From Rhodobacteraceae bacterium (ex Bugula neritina AB1) (GTDB taxonomy: Bacteria; Pseudomonadota; Alphaproteobacteria; Rhodobacterales; Rhodobacteraceae), in contig MDLF01000060.1 of the NCBI GenBank assembly GCA_001730095.1, positions 59,851 through 123,850 of the forward strand: DNA of 64,000 bases, written 5' to 3'. Position 1 is the stretch's first letter. Each line of letters begins with the position of its first letter. This document shows positions 26,311 through 35,330 of the stretch, piece by piece. Under the pieces are notes generated by a model. That model worked only from the letters and a program-made list of their open reading frames with translations. It did no database searches and was not told the DNA's origin. Position numbers and translations under genes: made by a program.

Positions 26311-27702
26311 TTACTTGCTGGTCAGTGCGTCCAGAATGCGGGCCCAGGACCGGATGCCCTTGTGGAAGCTTTTCAGGTCGTATTTCTCATTCGGGGAATG
26401 GATGGCGTCGTCGTCATTGGCAAAACCTGCCAGCATCGATTCCATGCCCAGGATCGATTTGAAGAAGCCCGCGATCGGGATCGAGCCGCCCATGCCGCAG
26501 AACACGGCTTCACGCTGCCATTCGTCGGACAGCGCCGCGCGGGCAGCAGTGAATTCAGGGCGGGTGATGTCCATGACAGAGGCGCGGGAGCCCTCCAGCT
26601 CGTTGTTCCAGACCACTTTGCAGTCGGGTTTCAGCTGTGCCTCCACATGGTTGCGGACCTTCACCCGCAACGCGTCCGGGTCCATGTCGCCGACCAGGCG
26701 GCAGGTGATCTTGCAATGCGCCTCTGACGGGATCACGGTCTTGGAGCCCGCGCCGTTGTAGCCGCCCCAGAGACCGTTCACCTCCAGCGTCGGGCGGGCC
26801 CATTGCTGTTCCAGCACCGAGCGGTCCTTTTCGCCATGCGCCTGGGTGTAGCCGGCGTTGTCGAGGTAGTCTTTCTCGTCAAAGCCGCAGCCTTCCCACT
26901 GGCGCAGCTGGTCTGCGGGGACCTCGCGCACGCCTTCATAGAAGCCTTCAACGGCGACTTTTCCGGTCTCCTCGTCATAGAAGGAGGCGACAATGCGGCT
27001 GAGTTCGCGCAGCGGGTTCAGGCCGGGGCCGCCGTAGTGGCCGGAATGCAGGTCGATGCGTGGGCCGACCACGGTGAATTCATCTTTCAGCATGCCGCGC
27101 AGCTGTGAGGAGATCGACGGAACCCCGCGCGACACCATGGAGGTGTCACAGATCAGTGCGATATCGGCCTTCAGCTCCTCGGCGTTGGCTTCCATGAAGG
27201 GAATCAGCGAGGGCGAGCCCGATTCCTCTTCGCCTTCGAAGAAGAATGTGATGCGACACGGCAGCGAGCCGTTCACCGCTTTCCACGCGCGGCAGGCCTC
27301 GACAAAGGTCATCAGCTGGCCCTTGTCGTCCGACGAACCGCGGCCACGGATCACGGTGCCGTTCGGGGTCTCTTCCAGTTGCGGTTCAAACGGCGGCGTG
27401 TTCCAAAGATTCAGCGGATCGACAGGCTGCACATCATAGTGGCCGTAGAACAGCACATGTGGCGCGTCCGTGTTTTCCTCACCTACATGGCCAACAACCA
27501 TCGGGTGGCCGGGAGTCTCACGCTTCTCTGCCTTGATGCCGATGGAGTTGAGGTCTGCAACCAGCCAGTCTGCGGCCTTGTCGCAATCTGCCTTGTAGGC
27601 CGGATCGGTGGAAATCGACTGAATGCGCAGCAGATCCATCAGCCGCCCGGTGGCGGCGTCCAGCTCTGCGTCGATCCGGTCCAGAACATCATTCAAAGCC
27701 AT
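26311..27702 (-). CDS. M20-family dipeptidase / metallopeptidase
   Basis: The 463-residue cytosolic zinc peptidase has FYGHYDVQPVDP near residue 85 (first metal ligand), GRGSSDDKGQ near residue 125 (bridging Asp), FFFEGEEESGSP near residue 160 (catalytic Glu and metal ligand) and a C-terminal H in DDAIHSPNEKY. A dimerisation insert occupies about residues 210-370. The start at 27702 (MALNDVLDRI) follows GGAGAG. It resembles carnosinase-like and Xaa-His dipeptidases; the true substrate is unknown. Confidence 0.93.
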   Translation of the reverse strand: MALNDVLDRIDAELDAATGRLMDLLRIQSISTDPAYKADCDKAADWLVADLNSIGIKAEKRETPGHPMVVGHVGEENTDAPHVLFYGHYDVQPVDPLNLWNTPPFEPQLEETPNGTVIRGRGSSDDKGQLMTFVEACRAWKAVNGSLPCRITFFFEGEEESGSPSLIPFMEANAEELKADIALICDTSMVSRGVPSISSQLRGMLKDEFTVVGPRIDLHSGHYGGPGLNPLRELSRIVASFYDEETGKVAVEGFYEGVREVPADQLRQWEGCGFDEKDYLDNAGYTQAHGEKDRSVLEQQWARPTLEVNGLWGGYNGAGSKTVIPSEAHCKITCRLVGDMDPDALRVKVRNHVEAQLKPDCKVVWNNELEGSRASVMDITRPEFTAARAALSDEWQREAVFCGMGGSIPIAGFFKSILGMESMLAGFANDDDAIHSPNEKYDLKSFHKGIRSWARILDALTSK

Positions 27703-27930
27703 CTCTTGCTCTCCTGCATTTCTTGGCGGCCCGGGGCGGGCCAATTTGCCGCGGACCCTAGCAGCGCGGCTATGGAGGGGCCAGAGGGCTCAGCCACGGA
27801 TTTCCCCGGTAAAACGTCGGAGCGGGGTTTCCGATGGTGCACATCTTGCACGGGAAACGAGGATAAATTCGCCGCAAACAGAGTTTGAGTTGGCGCAGGC
27901 GTTCTTGTAGGGCAACTGTTTAAGTTCTAT

Positions 27931-27944
27931 TTGACCTGCATCAA
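27931..27944. promoter_or_regulatory. FNR/FnrL-type box upstream of hemA
   Basis: TTGAC-CTGC-ATCAA differs at one base from the FNR consensus TTGAT-N4-ATCAA. It lies about 140 bases upstream of the hemA start. Oxygen-responsive control of hemA by FnrL is established in Rhodobacter; that it acts here is inference. No gene is seen elsewhere in the 383-bp gap 27703-28085. Confidence 0.6.
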
Positions 27945-28085
27945 TGTTGCGCACCCAAAGCGGCGCGTATTCAGTTGATAGAAGGGACCGCCTAGGGTAA
28001 CCAATCCAGAAGTGATTGTGGCCTAATCGTCAGAAGACCCGTGCCCTTTACACAGCCCGCGTGTTCCGCAGGAGCACAATTAGCT

Positions 28086-29321
28086 ATGGAGATGCCGGTG
28101 GATTATACCGCGAAACTGGACGCTGCGATTGCCAGCCTGCACGAGGAAGGCCGTTACCGGACTTTCATCGACATCGAGCGCAAGAAGGGCCAGTTCCCGC
28201 ATGCGGTCTGGACCCGTCCGGACGGCAGCCAGCAGGATATCACCGTCTGGTGCGGCAATGACTACCTTGGCATGGGCCAGAACCCGGTTGTGCTGGATGC
28301 GATGCATGATGCCATCGATGCAACCGGCGCAGGCTCCGGCGGCACCCGCAACATCTCCGGCACCACGGTCTATCACAAGCTGCTGGAAGCTGAGCTGGCT
28401 GACCTGCACGGCAAGGAAGCCTCGCTGCTGTTCACCTCGGCCTATATCGCCAATGATGCAACGCTGAGCACGCTGCCGAAACTGTTCCCCGGGCTGATCA
28501 TCTATTCGGATGCGCTGAACCATGCCTCGATGATCGAAGGCGTGCGCCGCAATGGCGGTGCCAAGCGCATCTTCCGCCACAACGACGTGGCCCATCTGCG
28601 TGAGCTTCTGGAGGCTGATGATCCGAAAGCCCCCAAGCTGATCGCCTTTGAGTCCGTCTATTCGATGGACGGTGATTTTGGCCCGATTGAGGAACTGTGC
28701 GATCTGGCTGATGAATTTGGCGCGCTGACCTATATCGACGAGGTGCATGCGGTCGGCATGTACGGCCCTCGTGGCGGCGGTGTCACGGAACGAGACCGGC
28801 TGGCCCATCGCATCGACATCATCAACGGCACGCTGGCCAAGGCATATGGCGTGATGGGGGGCTATATCGCGGCCTCGGCCAAGATGTGTGATGCGATCCG
28901 TTCCTATGCGCCGGGCTTCATCTTTACCACTTCGCTGGCGCCAACGGTTGCGGCAGGGGCGGCGGCCTCGGTTGCCTATCTGAAATCTGCGCAGGAGCTG
29001 CGGGACAAGCATCAGGACCAGGCCAGGGTGCTGAAACTGCGCCTGAAAGGGCTGGGCCTGCCGATCATTGATCACGGCAGCCATATTGTCCCGGTGATCG
29101 TTGGCAACCCGGTGCACACCAAGGTGCTGTCCGACCACCTGCTGGAGGACCACGGCATTTACGTGCAGCCGATCAATTTCCCGACAGTGCCGCGCGGAAC
29201 TGAGCGGCTGCGCTTTACCCCGTCGCCGGTGCACGGACCCAAGGAAATCGATGCGCTTGTCGGTGCAATGGACGCATTGTGGTCGCATTGTGCGCTGAAT
29301 CGTGCCGAACTCGCCGGATAA
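28086..29321 (+). CDS. hemA: 5-aminolevulinate synthase
   Basis: The PLP enzyme (about 411 residues) condenses glycine and succinyl-CoA to 5-aminolevulinate, the first step of tetrapyrrole synthesis by the C4 route. Motifs are [13 protein letters not shown] near residue 55, [13 protein letters not shown] near residue 80, [17 protein letters not shown] near residue 220 and the PLP lysine in [12 protein letters not shown] near residue 252. The start is uncertain: ATG 28086, ATG 28092 or GTG 28098 (GGAG 6 bases before) all precede the conserved DYTAKLD terminus. Confidence 0.96.
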   Translation: MEMPVDYTAKLDAAIASLHEEGRYRTFIDIERKKGQFPHAVWTRPDGSQQDITVWCGNDYLGMGQNPVVLDAMHDAIDATGAGSGGTRNISGTTVYHKLLEAELADLHGKEASLLFTSAYIANDATLSTLPKLFPGLIIYSDALNHASMIEGVRRNGGAKRIFRHNDVAHLRELLEADDPKAPKLIAFESVYSMDGDFGPIEELCDLADEFGALTYIDEVHAVGMYGPRGGGVTERDRLAHRIDIINGTLAKAYGVMGGYIAASAKMCDAIRSYAPGFIFTTSLAPTVAAGAAASVAYLKSAQELRDKHQDQARVLKLRLKGLGLPIIDHGSHIVPVIVGNPVHTKVLSDHLLEDHGIYVQPINFPTVPRGTERLRFTPSPVHGPKEIDALVGAMDALWSHCALNRAELAG

Positions 29322-29420
29322 CATACTGAACAGTGCAAATTAAGACTGAGTATGTTACGCTTTCGCTAATCAATCGGCGGATCTGAGTCGCACATGTGAT
29401 TCTTTCACCGTTCAGAAACG

Positions 29421-30671
29421 ATGGCGGCAGGCATTTATGGGACGGCAGGCATGATCGGGCGCTTCACTCAGCGCAAGCAAAAAGAGCATGACGAAAACGC
29501 AGAGCCGAAGGGTTTTGACGATTTCGAGCTGAGGCTTGGCGACGTTATGCGTGGTGAGCGGGCGACGATGGGCAAGTCACTGCTCGACGTCCAGCGCGAG
29601 TTGCGCATTAAGGCTTCCTATATCGCTGCCATCGAAAACTCCGACCCTTCCGCCTTTGATACACCCGGTTTTATTGCAGGCTACGTGCGGTCCTACGCCC
29701 GCTATCTGAATATGGATGCCGAGCAGGCGTTTCAGGATTTCTGCAGCGAAAGCGGATTTTCCGTCGCTCATGGCATGTCGTCGGAGGCGTCCAGCCGCAG
29801 CAAATCAGACAAAGCGTCGGCGCCTGTGTCCAAAGGGTTGGGCAGCGATGCCTTCTCATCGCCGAACACGCCATTTGTTCCGTCGCCCAGCAGTGTTTTC
29901 AGCCAGATCGAATTGCGGGCCGTCGGTTCGCTGATGGTTCTGGTCGGCTTGATTGGTGGCATCACCTATGGCGGCTGGGCGGTTCTGAAAGAAGTGCAGC
30001 AAGTGCAGTTTGCGCCGGTTGATCAGACGCCCGCGGTGCTGGCCGATCTTGACCCGCTCAACAGCGCGGTTCTGGAAATTGTGGAAGGCTCTCAGGACCC
30101 GGCCGCTGAGGCGCTGGATCGTCTTTACCGTCCGCAGGCGCTGGATGTGCCGGTGCTGGTGGCACGAGATGCGCCGATCTCCACTCTGGATCCAACGATG
30201 CTGGGCAACTTTGCGGCGCCGGATGTCTCCATGGTCAGCCTGGCCGAAGCCAGCCTGCCGCTTGGCGGCGCAGAGCGGCTGCAGGCAGAAGGGCTGCAGG
30301 TGCCTCAGGTCCTGGCCGAGGCCTCGCCAGGTGTTGAAATGGTTGCGGTGCGCCCCTCCTGGGTGCAGGTCACCGCTGCTGATGGCAGCGTGATTCTGGA
30401 AACCATCATGGATGCGGGCCAGCGGTTCCAGGTGCCGGTGACCGAAGATGCGCCGAAATTGCGCACCGGTGAAAGCAGCGCCATTTATTTTGCCGTCAAT
30501 GGTGCGCATTTCGGGCCGGTGGGCGCACGTGGCCAGGTTACCAAGAATGTTGAACTGTCTACGGATGCAATCACCGGCCGCTTTGAACTGGCTGATCTGC
30601 AGGACGGCAGAAATCAGGCGTTGGCAACACTTGTGGCGGAACTTCAGACGGAGCAATCGCCGCAGGAGTAA
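29421..30671 (+). CDS. RodZ-like HTH membrane protein (DUF4115)
   Basis: The 416-residue protein has an N-terminal cytosolic HTH_25 domain (LRLGDVMRGERATMGKSLLDVQRELRIKASYIAAIE, residues about 35-75), a Ser-rich linker, one transmembrane helix near residue 175 (LMVLVGLIGGITYGGWAVL) and a periplasmic C-terminal DUF4115 domain (WVQVTAADGSVILETIMDAG). This is the architecture of RodZ, which links MreB to the cell-wall machinery. It lies just upstream of ispG, as rodZ does in many proteobacteria. Starts at 29421 or 29451 are both possible. Confidence 0.88.
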   Translation: MAAGIYGTAGMIGRFTQRKQKEHDENAEPKGFDDFELRLGDVMRGERATMGKSLLDVQRELRIKASYIAAIENSDPSAFDTPGFIAGYVRSYARYLNMDAEQAFQDFCSESGFSVAHGMSSEASSRSKSDKASAPVSKGLGSDAFSSPNTPFVPSPSSVFSQIELRAVGSLMVLVGLIGGITYGGWAVLKEVQQVQFAPVDQTPAVLADLDPLNSAVLEIVEGSQDPAAEALDRLYRPQALDVPVLVARDAPISTLDPTMLGNFAAPDVSMVSLAEASLPLGGAERLQAEGLQVPQVLAEASPGVEMVAVRPSWVQVTAADGSVILETIMDAGQRFQVPVTEDAPKLRTGESSAIYFAVNGAHFGPVGARGQVTKNVELSTDAITGRFELADLQDGRNQALATLVAELQTEQSPQE

Positions 30672-30694
30672 CGCTGGCGCAGGAATTTGCGTAG

Positions 30695-30728
30695 GACGCC
30701 CGGTGTCGCCATTGCAGCGCCGGGCGTC
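30695..30728. other. Hairpin between the RodZ-like gene and ispG
   Basis: GACGCCCGG (30695-30703) pairs with CCGGGCGTC (30720-30728) around a 16-base loop. There is no T run, so it is more likely an mRNA-stabilising or leader structure than a terminator. Confidence 0.5.
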
Positions 30729-30775
30729 TGCACGTATCTAGACGGCAACAGGATCCAGCCGGGACACCAGCCGCA

Positions 30776-31897
30776 ATGTCTTTGAACCATATCCGCCCCT
30801 GGCGCCATATCGAGCGCCGCAAAAGCCGCCAGATCCATGTGGGCAATGTGCCCGTTGGCGGTGACGCCCCGATTGCGGTGCAGACCATGACCAACACGCT
30901 GACCACAGATGTGGCTGCGACAGTGGCGCAGGTTCAGGCCGCGGCAGAGGCAGGCGCCGATCTGGTGCGGGTCTCGGTGCCGGATGAGGCGTCTTCCAAA
31001 GCACTGAAGGAAATCGTGCGCGAAAGCCCGGTGCCAATCGTGGCCGACATCCATTTCCACTACAAACGCGGCATCGAGGCTGCTGAGGCAGGTGCGGCCT
31101 GCCTGCGCATCAATCCGGGCAATATCGGCGATGAAAAACGCGTGGCCGAGGTGATCAATGCCGCAAAAGATCACAATTGCTCAATCCGCATCGGGGTAAA
31201 TGCGGGGTCGCTGGAGAAACATCTGCTGGACAAATACGGCGAGCCCTGCCCGGAAGCGATGGTCGAGTCCGGCCTCGACCATATCCGCATCCTGCAGGAT
31301 CATGATTTCCACGAATTCAAGATTTCGGTGAAAGCCTCGGATGTCTTCATGTCCGCTGCCGCCTACCAGCAGCTGGCAGAGGCGACCGACGCGCCGATCC
31401 ACCTGGGCATAACCGAGGCGGGCGGCTTTGTTTCCGGTACCATCAAATCGGCAATCGGCCTCGGCCAGCTGCTGTGGATGGGCATCGGCGACACCCTGCG
31501 CGTTAGCCTGTCTGCTGACCCGGTAGAGGAGGTGAAGGTGGGTTTTGAAATCCTCAAGTCCCTCGGCCTGCGCCACCGCGGCGTCAACATCATCTCCTGT
31601 CCCAGCTGCGCGCGGCAGGGCTTCGATGTGATCAGGACAGTGGAGACGCTGGAACAGCGGCTGGAACATGTGAAAACTCCGATGAGCCTCAGCATCATCG
31701 GCTGCGTTGTGAATGGTCCCGGCGAGGCGCTGATGACTGACGTGGGCTTCACCGGCGGCGGGGCGGGCTCCGGCATGGTCTACCTGGCCGGCAAGGCCAG
31801 CCACAAGATGTCGAACGAGCAGATGGTCGACCACATTGTCGAAGAGGTCGAAAAAAAGGCCGCCCAGATCGAGGCGGCCCAGGACGCGGCAGAGTAA
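30776..31897 (+). CDS. ispG: 4-hydroxy-3-methylbut-2-enyl diphosphate synthase (flavodoxin)
   Basis: The 373-residue 4Fe-4S enzyme converts MEcPP to HMBPP in the MEP isoprenoid pathway. The cluster cysteines are in CPSCARQ (about residues 275 and 278) and GCVVNGPGE (about 310, with the cluster-ligating Glu in the same motif). The TIM-barrel part has [12 protein letters not shown] near the N-terminus and GVNAGSLEK near residue 140. Length is typical of the bacterial two-domain form. It follows the RodZ-like gene at 104 bp. Confidence 0.97.
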   Translation: MSLNHIRPWRHIERRKSRQIHVGNVPVGGDAPIAVQTMTNTLTTDVAATVAQVQAAAEAGADLVRVSVPDEASSKALKEIVRESPVPIVADIHFHYKRGIEAAEAGAACLRINPGNIGDEKRVAEVINAAKDHNCSIRIGVNAGSLEKHLLDKYGEPCPEAMVESGLDHIRILQDHDFHEFKISVKASDVFMSAAAYQQLAEATDAPIHLGITEAGGFVSGTIKSAIGLGQLLWMGIGDTLRVSLSADPVEEVKVGFEILKSLGLRHRGVNIISCPSCARQGFDVIRTVETLEQRLEHVKTPMSLSIIGCVVNGPGEALMTDVGFTGGGAGSGMVYLAGKASHKMSNEQMVDHIVEEVEKKAAQIEAAQDAAE

Positions 31898-31907
31898 GCC
31901 TCCCGCC

Positions 31908-31955
31908 CTTTCATCTTTCTGAAAATACTCCGGGCTCCGGGGCAGAGCCCCGGTT
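31908..31955. repeat. Roseobacter-type intergenic repeat, inverted copy
   Basis: On the minus strand this reads CCCGGAGTATTTTCAGAAAG followed by ATGAAAG, nearly identical to the right part of the copy at 60526-60590 and related to 2688-2709. A CCGGGGC/GCCCCGG-type hairpin sits at its 3' side. It lies between the convergent ispG and DsbA-like genes. Confidence 0.7.
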
Positions 31956-31975
31956 CTGTCGGAGAAGCTTGCAGC

Positions 31976-32740
31976 TCAGCTTTGCTGTTCGCGGATCTCC
32001 GCCACAATCTGCTCCATCTGATCAGCCGGCAGATAGCCGCGCAGCAGCTCATTGCCCAGGACAAAGGTCGGGGTGCCGGAAATCGCCATTTTCTGCGCCA
32101 GCGCACGGGTTTGGCGCAGCTCGGCTGTCACGTCTTCGCTCTCCATCCTGGCAAAAATCGCCTCCGCATCCAGCGACAGCCCATCGGCCAGCCGACGCAG
32201 GGCTACCTCGTTTGGCTCGCCGCCGAACTCGATCATGGCGTCATGCACATCCTTATAGGCGTCATCGCCGGCAACCAGCTTGGTTGCGACCGCAAACCGC
32301 GCCGACAGGACTGAAGCATCGCCCAGGATCGGAAACTCCTTGATCACCAGGCGGATATTGCCGTCGCTTTCCAAAAGCTTTGCGACTTCAGGCGCCGCGC
32401 GCCGACAATAGCCGCAGCGGTAGTCCATGAACTCCACCAAGGTGATGTCCCCGTCCGGGTTACCCCCGACCCAGGAATAGCCGTCGTTCTGCAGCTCCGC
32501 CAGGTTCTCTTCCACCAGCACATCGTCGCGGGCGACCTCAGCCTGCTGCTGGCGCTGCTCCAAAAGGTCAACAGCTTCCAGAATCAGCTCCGGGTTGGCC
32601 AGAATATATTCGCGCACTTCCTGGCCAAACGCCTCGCGCTCGGCATCCGACATTGCACCGATGTCAAAAGCCTGTGCCGGGGCGCCCAGGAGGGCGAGGG
32701 CGGTTGCCGCGGCAGTGGCGGAGCGGATCAAAAGGGTCAT
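31976..32740 (-). CDS. DsbA-family periplasmic thiol:disulfide oxidoreductase (Com1-like)
   Basis: The 254-residue exported protein has a signal peptide ending ALLGAPAQA, an N-terminal helical extension with a Gln-rich segment, and a thioredoxin fold with active site CGYC near residue 110 and the cis-Pro loop GTPTF near residue 225. The CxYC motif and N-terminal extension fit the Com1/BcfH-like DsbA subgroup rather than classical DsbA. Its ATG overlaps the stop of the M48 protease gene (ATGA), so both are translated from one mRNA and probably serve envelope protein quality control. Confidence 0.92.
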   Translation of the reverse strand: MTLLIRSATAAATALALLGAPAQAFDIGAMSDAEREAFGQEVREYILANPELILEAVDLLEQRQQQAEVARDDVLVEENLAELQNDGYSWVGGNPDGDITLVEFMDYRCGYCRRAAPEVAKLLESDGNIRLVIKEFPILGDASVLSARFAVATKLVAGDDAYKDVHDAMIEFGGEPNEVALRRLADGLSLDAEAIFARMESEDVTAELRQTRALAQKMAISGTPTFVLGNELLRGYLPADQMEQIVAEIREQQS

Positions 32741-34092
32741 TTACGTCTCTTTCTCTTCTGAGCTTGTTCATAGGCCACCAGCACATCCTGCGCCCGTCGG
32801 GCGGCTGGGGACCCTGTCGGCAGCAGGGCAACAGCCCGTTTGGCGTGAATGCCGGCGTCATTCAGGCGCCCTTGCAGGGCGTAACGTTCAGCAGTGACCA
32901 GCGAGGCCATGCCGCGCTGGCCGGTTTTGGCATAGGCTAGCGACATGTCCCGCAGCAGCACCGTGTTGCGAAAGTCGATGGCGCGGGCGCGTTCCATGGA
33001 TTTGAGCGCAACTTTGGGCTGGCCCGCCGCCAGTTGCGCACGGCCATAGCCGGTCAGGATCAGCGGATTTTTGGGCGCGAGGCTGACGGCCTTGCCATAG
33101 GCACCCAGGGCTGCGCTCCACTGGCGGTTCTCGAACAGGATCTGCCCCTTCAGTTCATGATAGAAGGGATCGGAAGGGCGAACCGCCAGCGCGCCGTTTA
33201 CGGCCTGCAGCGCCTTCTTCAGGTTTCGCTGCCGGTGATAGGCCGCGGCTTCGCGCATCAATCGGACGTCTTTGTACTGTTCCTCGCGGACCCGGCGCAG
33301 GGTCCATTTCGGAGCCCGGGTAAATCCCGACAGCTTGCCACGTACCCGGGCGAACCAATAATCGGCCTCGGGGCTGGCCTGGCCCTTGTCGCCATGTGCT
33401 GCCAGATAGGCCTGGGCAGCGCGGATCCGGTCGCGGCTCAATGGATGCGAACGGGTATAGGGGTCCTGGCTGCCTGCGCTCAGCACTTCCTGGCCGGCAA
33501 AGGCGCGATGCAGATCCACTAGCCCCTGGGGGCTGATGCCGGCACGGTTCAGATATTCGGCCGCAGAGCGGTCGGCGCTGCTTTCTTCGGCCCGGGTATG
33601 CGCCAGGAAGCTGCGGAAGGCCGAGCTTTGGGTGCCGATGGCAATGCCTGCCGCCGCATCCCCGCCGCCGGCTGCAGCCGCCAGGGCTGCCAGCGCCAAG
33701 CCAAGCCCGGCAGCACTGCCGGCGGACCGCAGGTTCTGCATGCGCCGCGACAGGTGGCCATTGGTGATGTGAGCGGCCTCATGGGCCAGCACTGCTTGCA
33801 GCATCTCTGGGGACGTGACCTTTAGGATCAGTCCGTAATTCACGAAAATCGTTCGGGAATCCAGAACGAAGGCGTTGAAGGATGAATCGTTGACCAGCAG
33901 AATGCGCACCCGTTTCGCGTTCAGCCCGGCGGCGCGCAGCACCGGGGCGGCCAGCCGGTTCAGCCCATGTTCAACATCCGGATCGCGCAGCAGCGAGATA
34001 GATGCCGCCTGCGCTGTCGATGAAAACTGAACCAGCGCGCAAAGCAGAAGAGCCGGGATTGACGCCAGCCGGAAGAAACGGTCAAAACTCAT
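32737..34092 (-). CDS. M48-family metalloprotease with TPR domain (BepA-like)
   Basis: The 451-residue periplasmic zinc protease has a signal peptide (MSFDRFFRLASIPALLLCALVQFSSTAQA), the HEAAH zinc motif near residue 115 and the downstream Glu ligand in RAEESSADRSAAEYL near residue 175. C-terminal TPR repeats occupy about residues 280-420. This matches BepA/YfgC-type proteases that assist or degrade outer-membrane proteins. The start at 34092 gives a normal signal peptide. It is co-transcribed with the DsbA-like gene. Its start lies only 22 bases from the start of the divergent aminotransferase gene. Confidence 0.92.
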   Translation of the reverse strand: MSFDRFFRLASIPALLLCALVQFSSTAQAASISLLRDPDVEHGLNRLAAPVLRAAGLNAKRVRILLVNDSSFNAFVLDSRTIFVNYGLILKVTSPEMLQAVLAHEAAHITNGHLSRRMQNLRSAGSAAGLGLALAALAAAAGGGDAAAGIAIGTQSSAFRSFLAHTRAEESSADRSAAEYLNRAGISPQGLVDLHRAFAGQEVLSAGSQDPYTRSHPLSRDRIRAAQAYLAAHGDKGQASPEADYWFARVRGKLSGFTRAPKWTLRRVREEQYKDVRLMREAAAYHRQRNLKKALQAVNGALAVRPSDPFYHELKGQILFENRQWSAALGAYGKAVSLAPKNPLILTGYGRAQLAAGQPKVALKSMERARAIDFRNTVLLRDMSLAYAKTGQRGMASLVTAERYALQGRLNDAGIHAKRAVALLPTGSPAARRAQDVLVAYEQAQKRKRRK

Positions 34093-34114
34093 GCGCGCAC
34101 CATGGGAGATCAGC

Positions 34115-35260
34115 ATGCGAAACTCAACCCGGTCAGAGGTCGATCCCTTCATTGTGATGGATGTGATGGAGGCCGCCCGAAGGGCCGAAGAAGCCGGACG
34201 CCATGTCATCCATATGGAGGTCGGGCAACCCTCGACCGGAGCGCCTTTGGGCGCGCTGAAGGCGCTGGCGTCGTCGCTGGAAGACAATGCGCTGGGGTAT
34301 ACGGTGGCCCTGGGTCTGCCAGGCTTGCGCAAGCGCATCGCGCAGATGTACGGCGAGTGGTACAATGTCGATCTGAACCCGGAGCGGGTGATTGTGACGC
34401 CCGGCTCGTCCGGCGCTTTCCTGCTGAGCTTCACAGCCCTTTTCGACAGCGGCGACCGGGTTGGGATCGGCGCGCCAGGCTATCCGTCCTACCGGCAGAT
34501 CCTGAAGGCGCTGGGGCTGACGCCGGTGGATATCCAGACAGCGCCGGAGAACCGGCTGCAGCCCGTTGCGGCGGATCTGCAGGGGCTGGATCTGGCCGGT
34601 CTGATGGTGGCCTCGCCCGCCAACCCGACCGGCACCATGTTGGACCAGGCAGCGATGGGCGCACTGATTGACGCCGCCCGGGGCGAGGGCGCCAGCTTTA
34701 TCTCGGACGAGATCTATCACGGGCTTGAGTATGAGGCGAAGGCGGTCACCGCGCTGGAGCTGACCGACGAGTGTTACGTGATCAATTCCTTCTCCAAGTA
34801 TTTCTCCATGACCGGCTGGCGGGTTGGCTGGATGGTTGTGCCCGAGGATCATGTGCGGGTGGTCGAACGCATCGCCCAGAACATGTTCATCTGTGCGCCG
34901 CATGCCAGCCAGGTGGCAGCACTGGCTGCGATGGATTGCGAGGAGGAGTTGCGCGGGAATTTGGCGGTCTACGCAAAGAACCGCCAGTTGATGCTGGATG
35001 GTCTGCCCAAAGCCGGGTTTTCCAGGATCGCACCGCCGGACGGGGCGTTTTATGTCTATGCCGACGTTTCGGATTTGACCAATGACAGCCGCAGTTTTGC
35101 GGCGGAAATCCTTGAGAAAGCAGGGGTTGCAGTGACACCGGGCCTGGACTTTGATCCAGTGCGCGGCGCCACGACATTGCGGTTTTCCTATGCGCGCTCC
35201 ACTGCGGACATCGAGGAAGGCCTGGCGCGGCTTGCGCGTTTTATGGCGGAACGCGGCTAA
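34115..35260 (+). CDS. Pyridoxal-phosphate-dependent aminotransferase (class I/II)
   Basis: The 381-residue fold-type I enzyme has the family motifs LGYTVALGLPGLRKRIA near residue 65, ASPANPTGTM near residue 170, SDEIYHGLEY near residue 200, the PLP lysine in NSFSKYFSMTGWRVGW near residue 230 and the substrate Arg in TTLRFSYAR. It is annotated broadly as an aspartate/alanine-type aminotransferase. The amino donor is not determinable. The start at 34115 follows GGGAG by 6 bases; an ATG at 34091 would overlap the divergent protease gene. Confidence 0.92.
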   Translation: MRNSTRSEVDPFIVMDVMEAARRAEEAGRHVIHMEVGQPSTGAPLGALKALASSLEDNALGYTVALGLPGLRKRIAQMYGEWYNVDLNPERVIVTPGSSGAFLLSFTALFDSGDRVGIGAPGYPSYRQILKALGLTPVDIQTAPENRLQPVAADLQGLDLAGLMVASPANPTGTMLDQAAMGALIDAARGEGASFISDEIYHGLEYEAKAVTALELTDECYVINSFSKYFSMTGWRVGWMVVPEDHVRVVERIAQNMFICAPHASQVAALAAMDCEEELRGNLAVYAKNRQLMLDGLPKAGFSRIAPPDGAFYVYADVSDLTNDSRSFAAEILEKAGVAVTPGLDFDPVRGATTLRFSYARSTADIEEGLARLARFMAERG

Positions 35261-35330
35261 GCGCAGAAGGCGCATTTTCAATCAGGCTGGAATTGCATAG
35301 TCTGCCCGCCAAAAGACCAAGAGGCGTGGC

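Noticed and set aside
26070..26462. Plus-strand open frames between the small genes and the M20 peptidase
   Set aside because: They overlap GC hairpins and the 3' end of the M20 gene and have no plausible start or composition.
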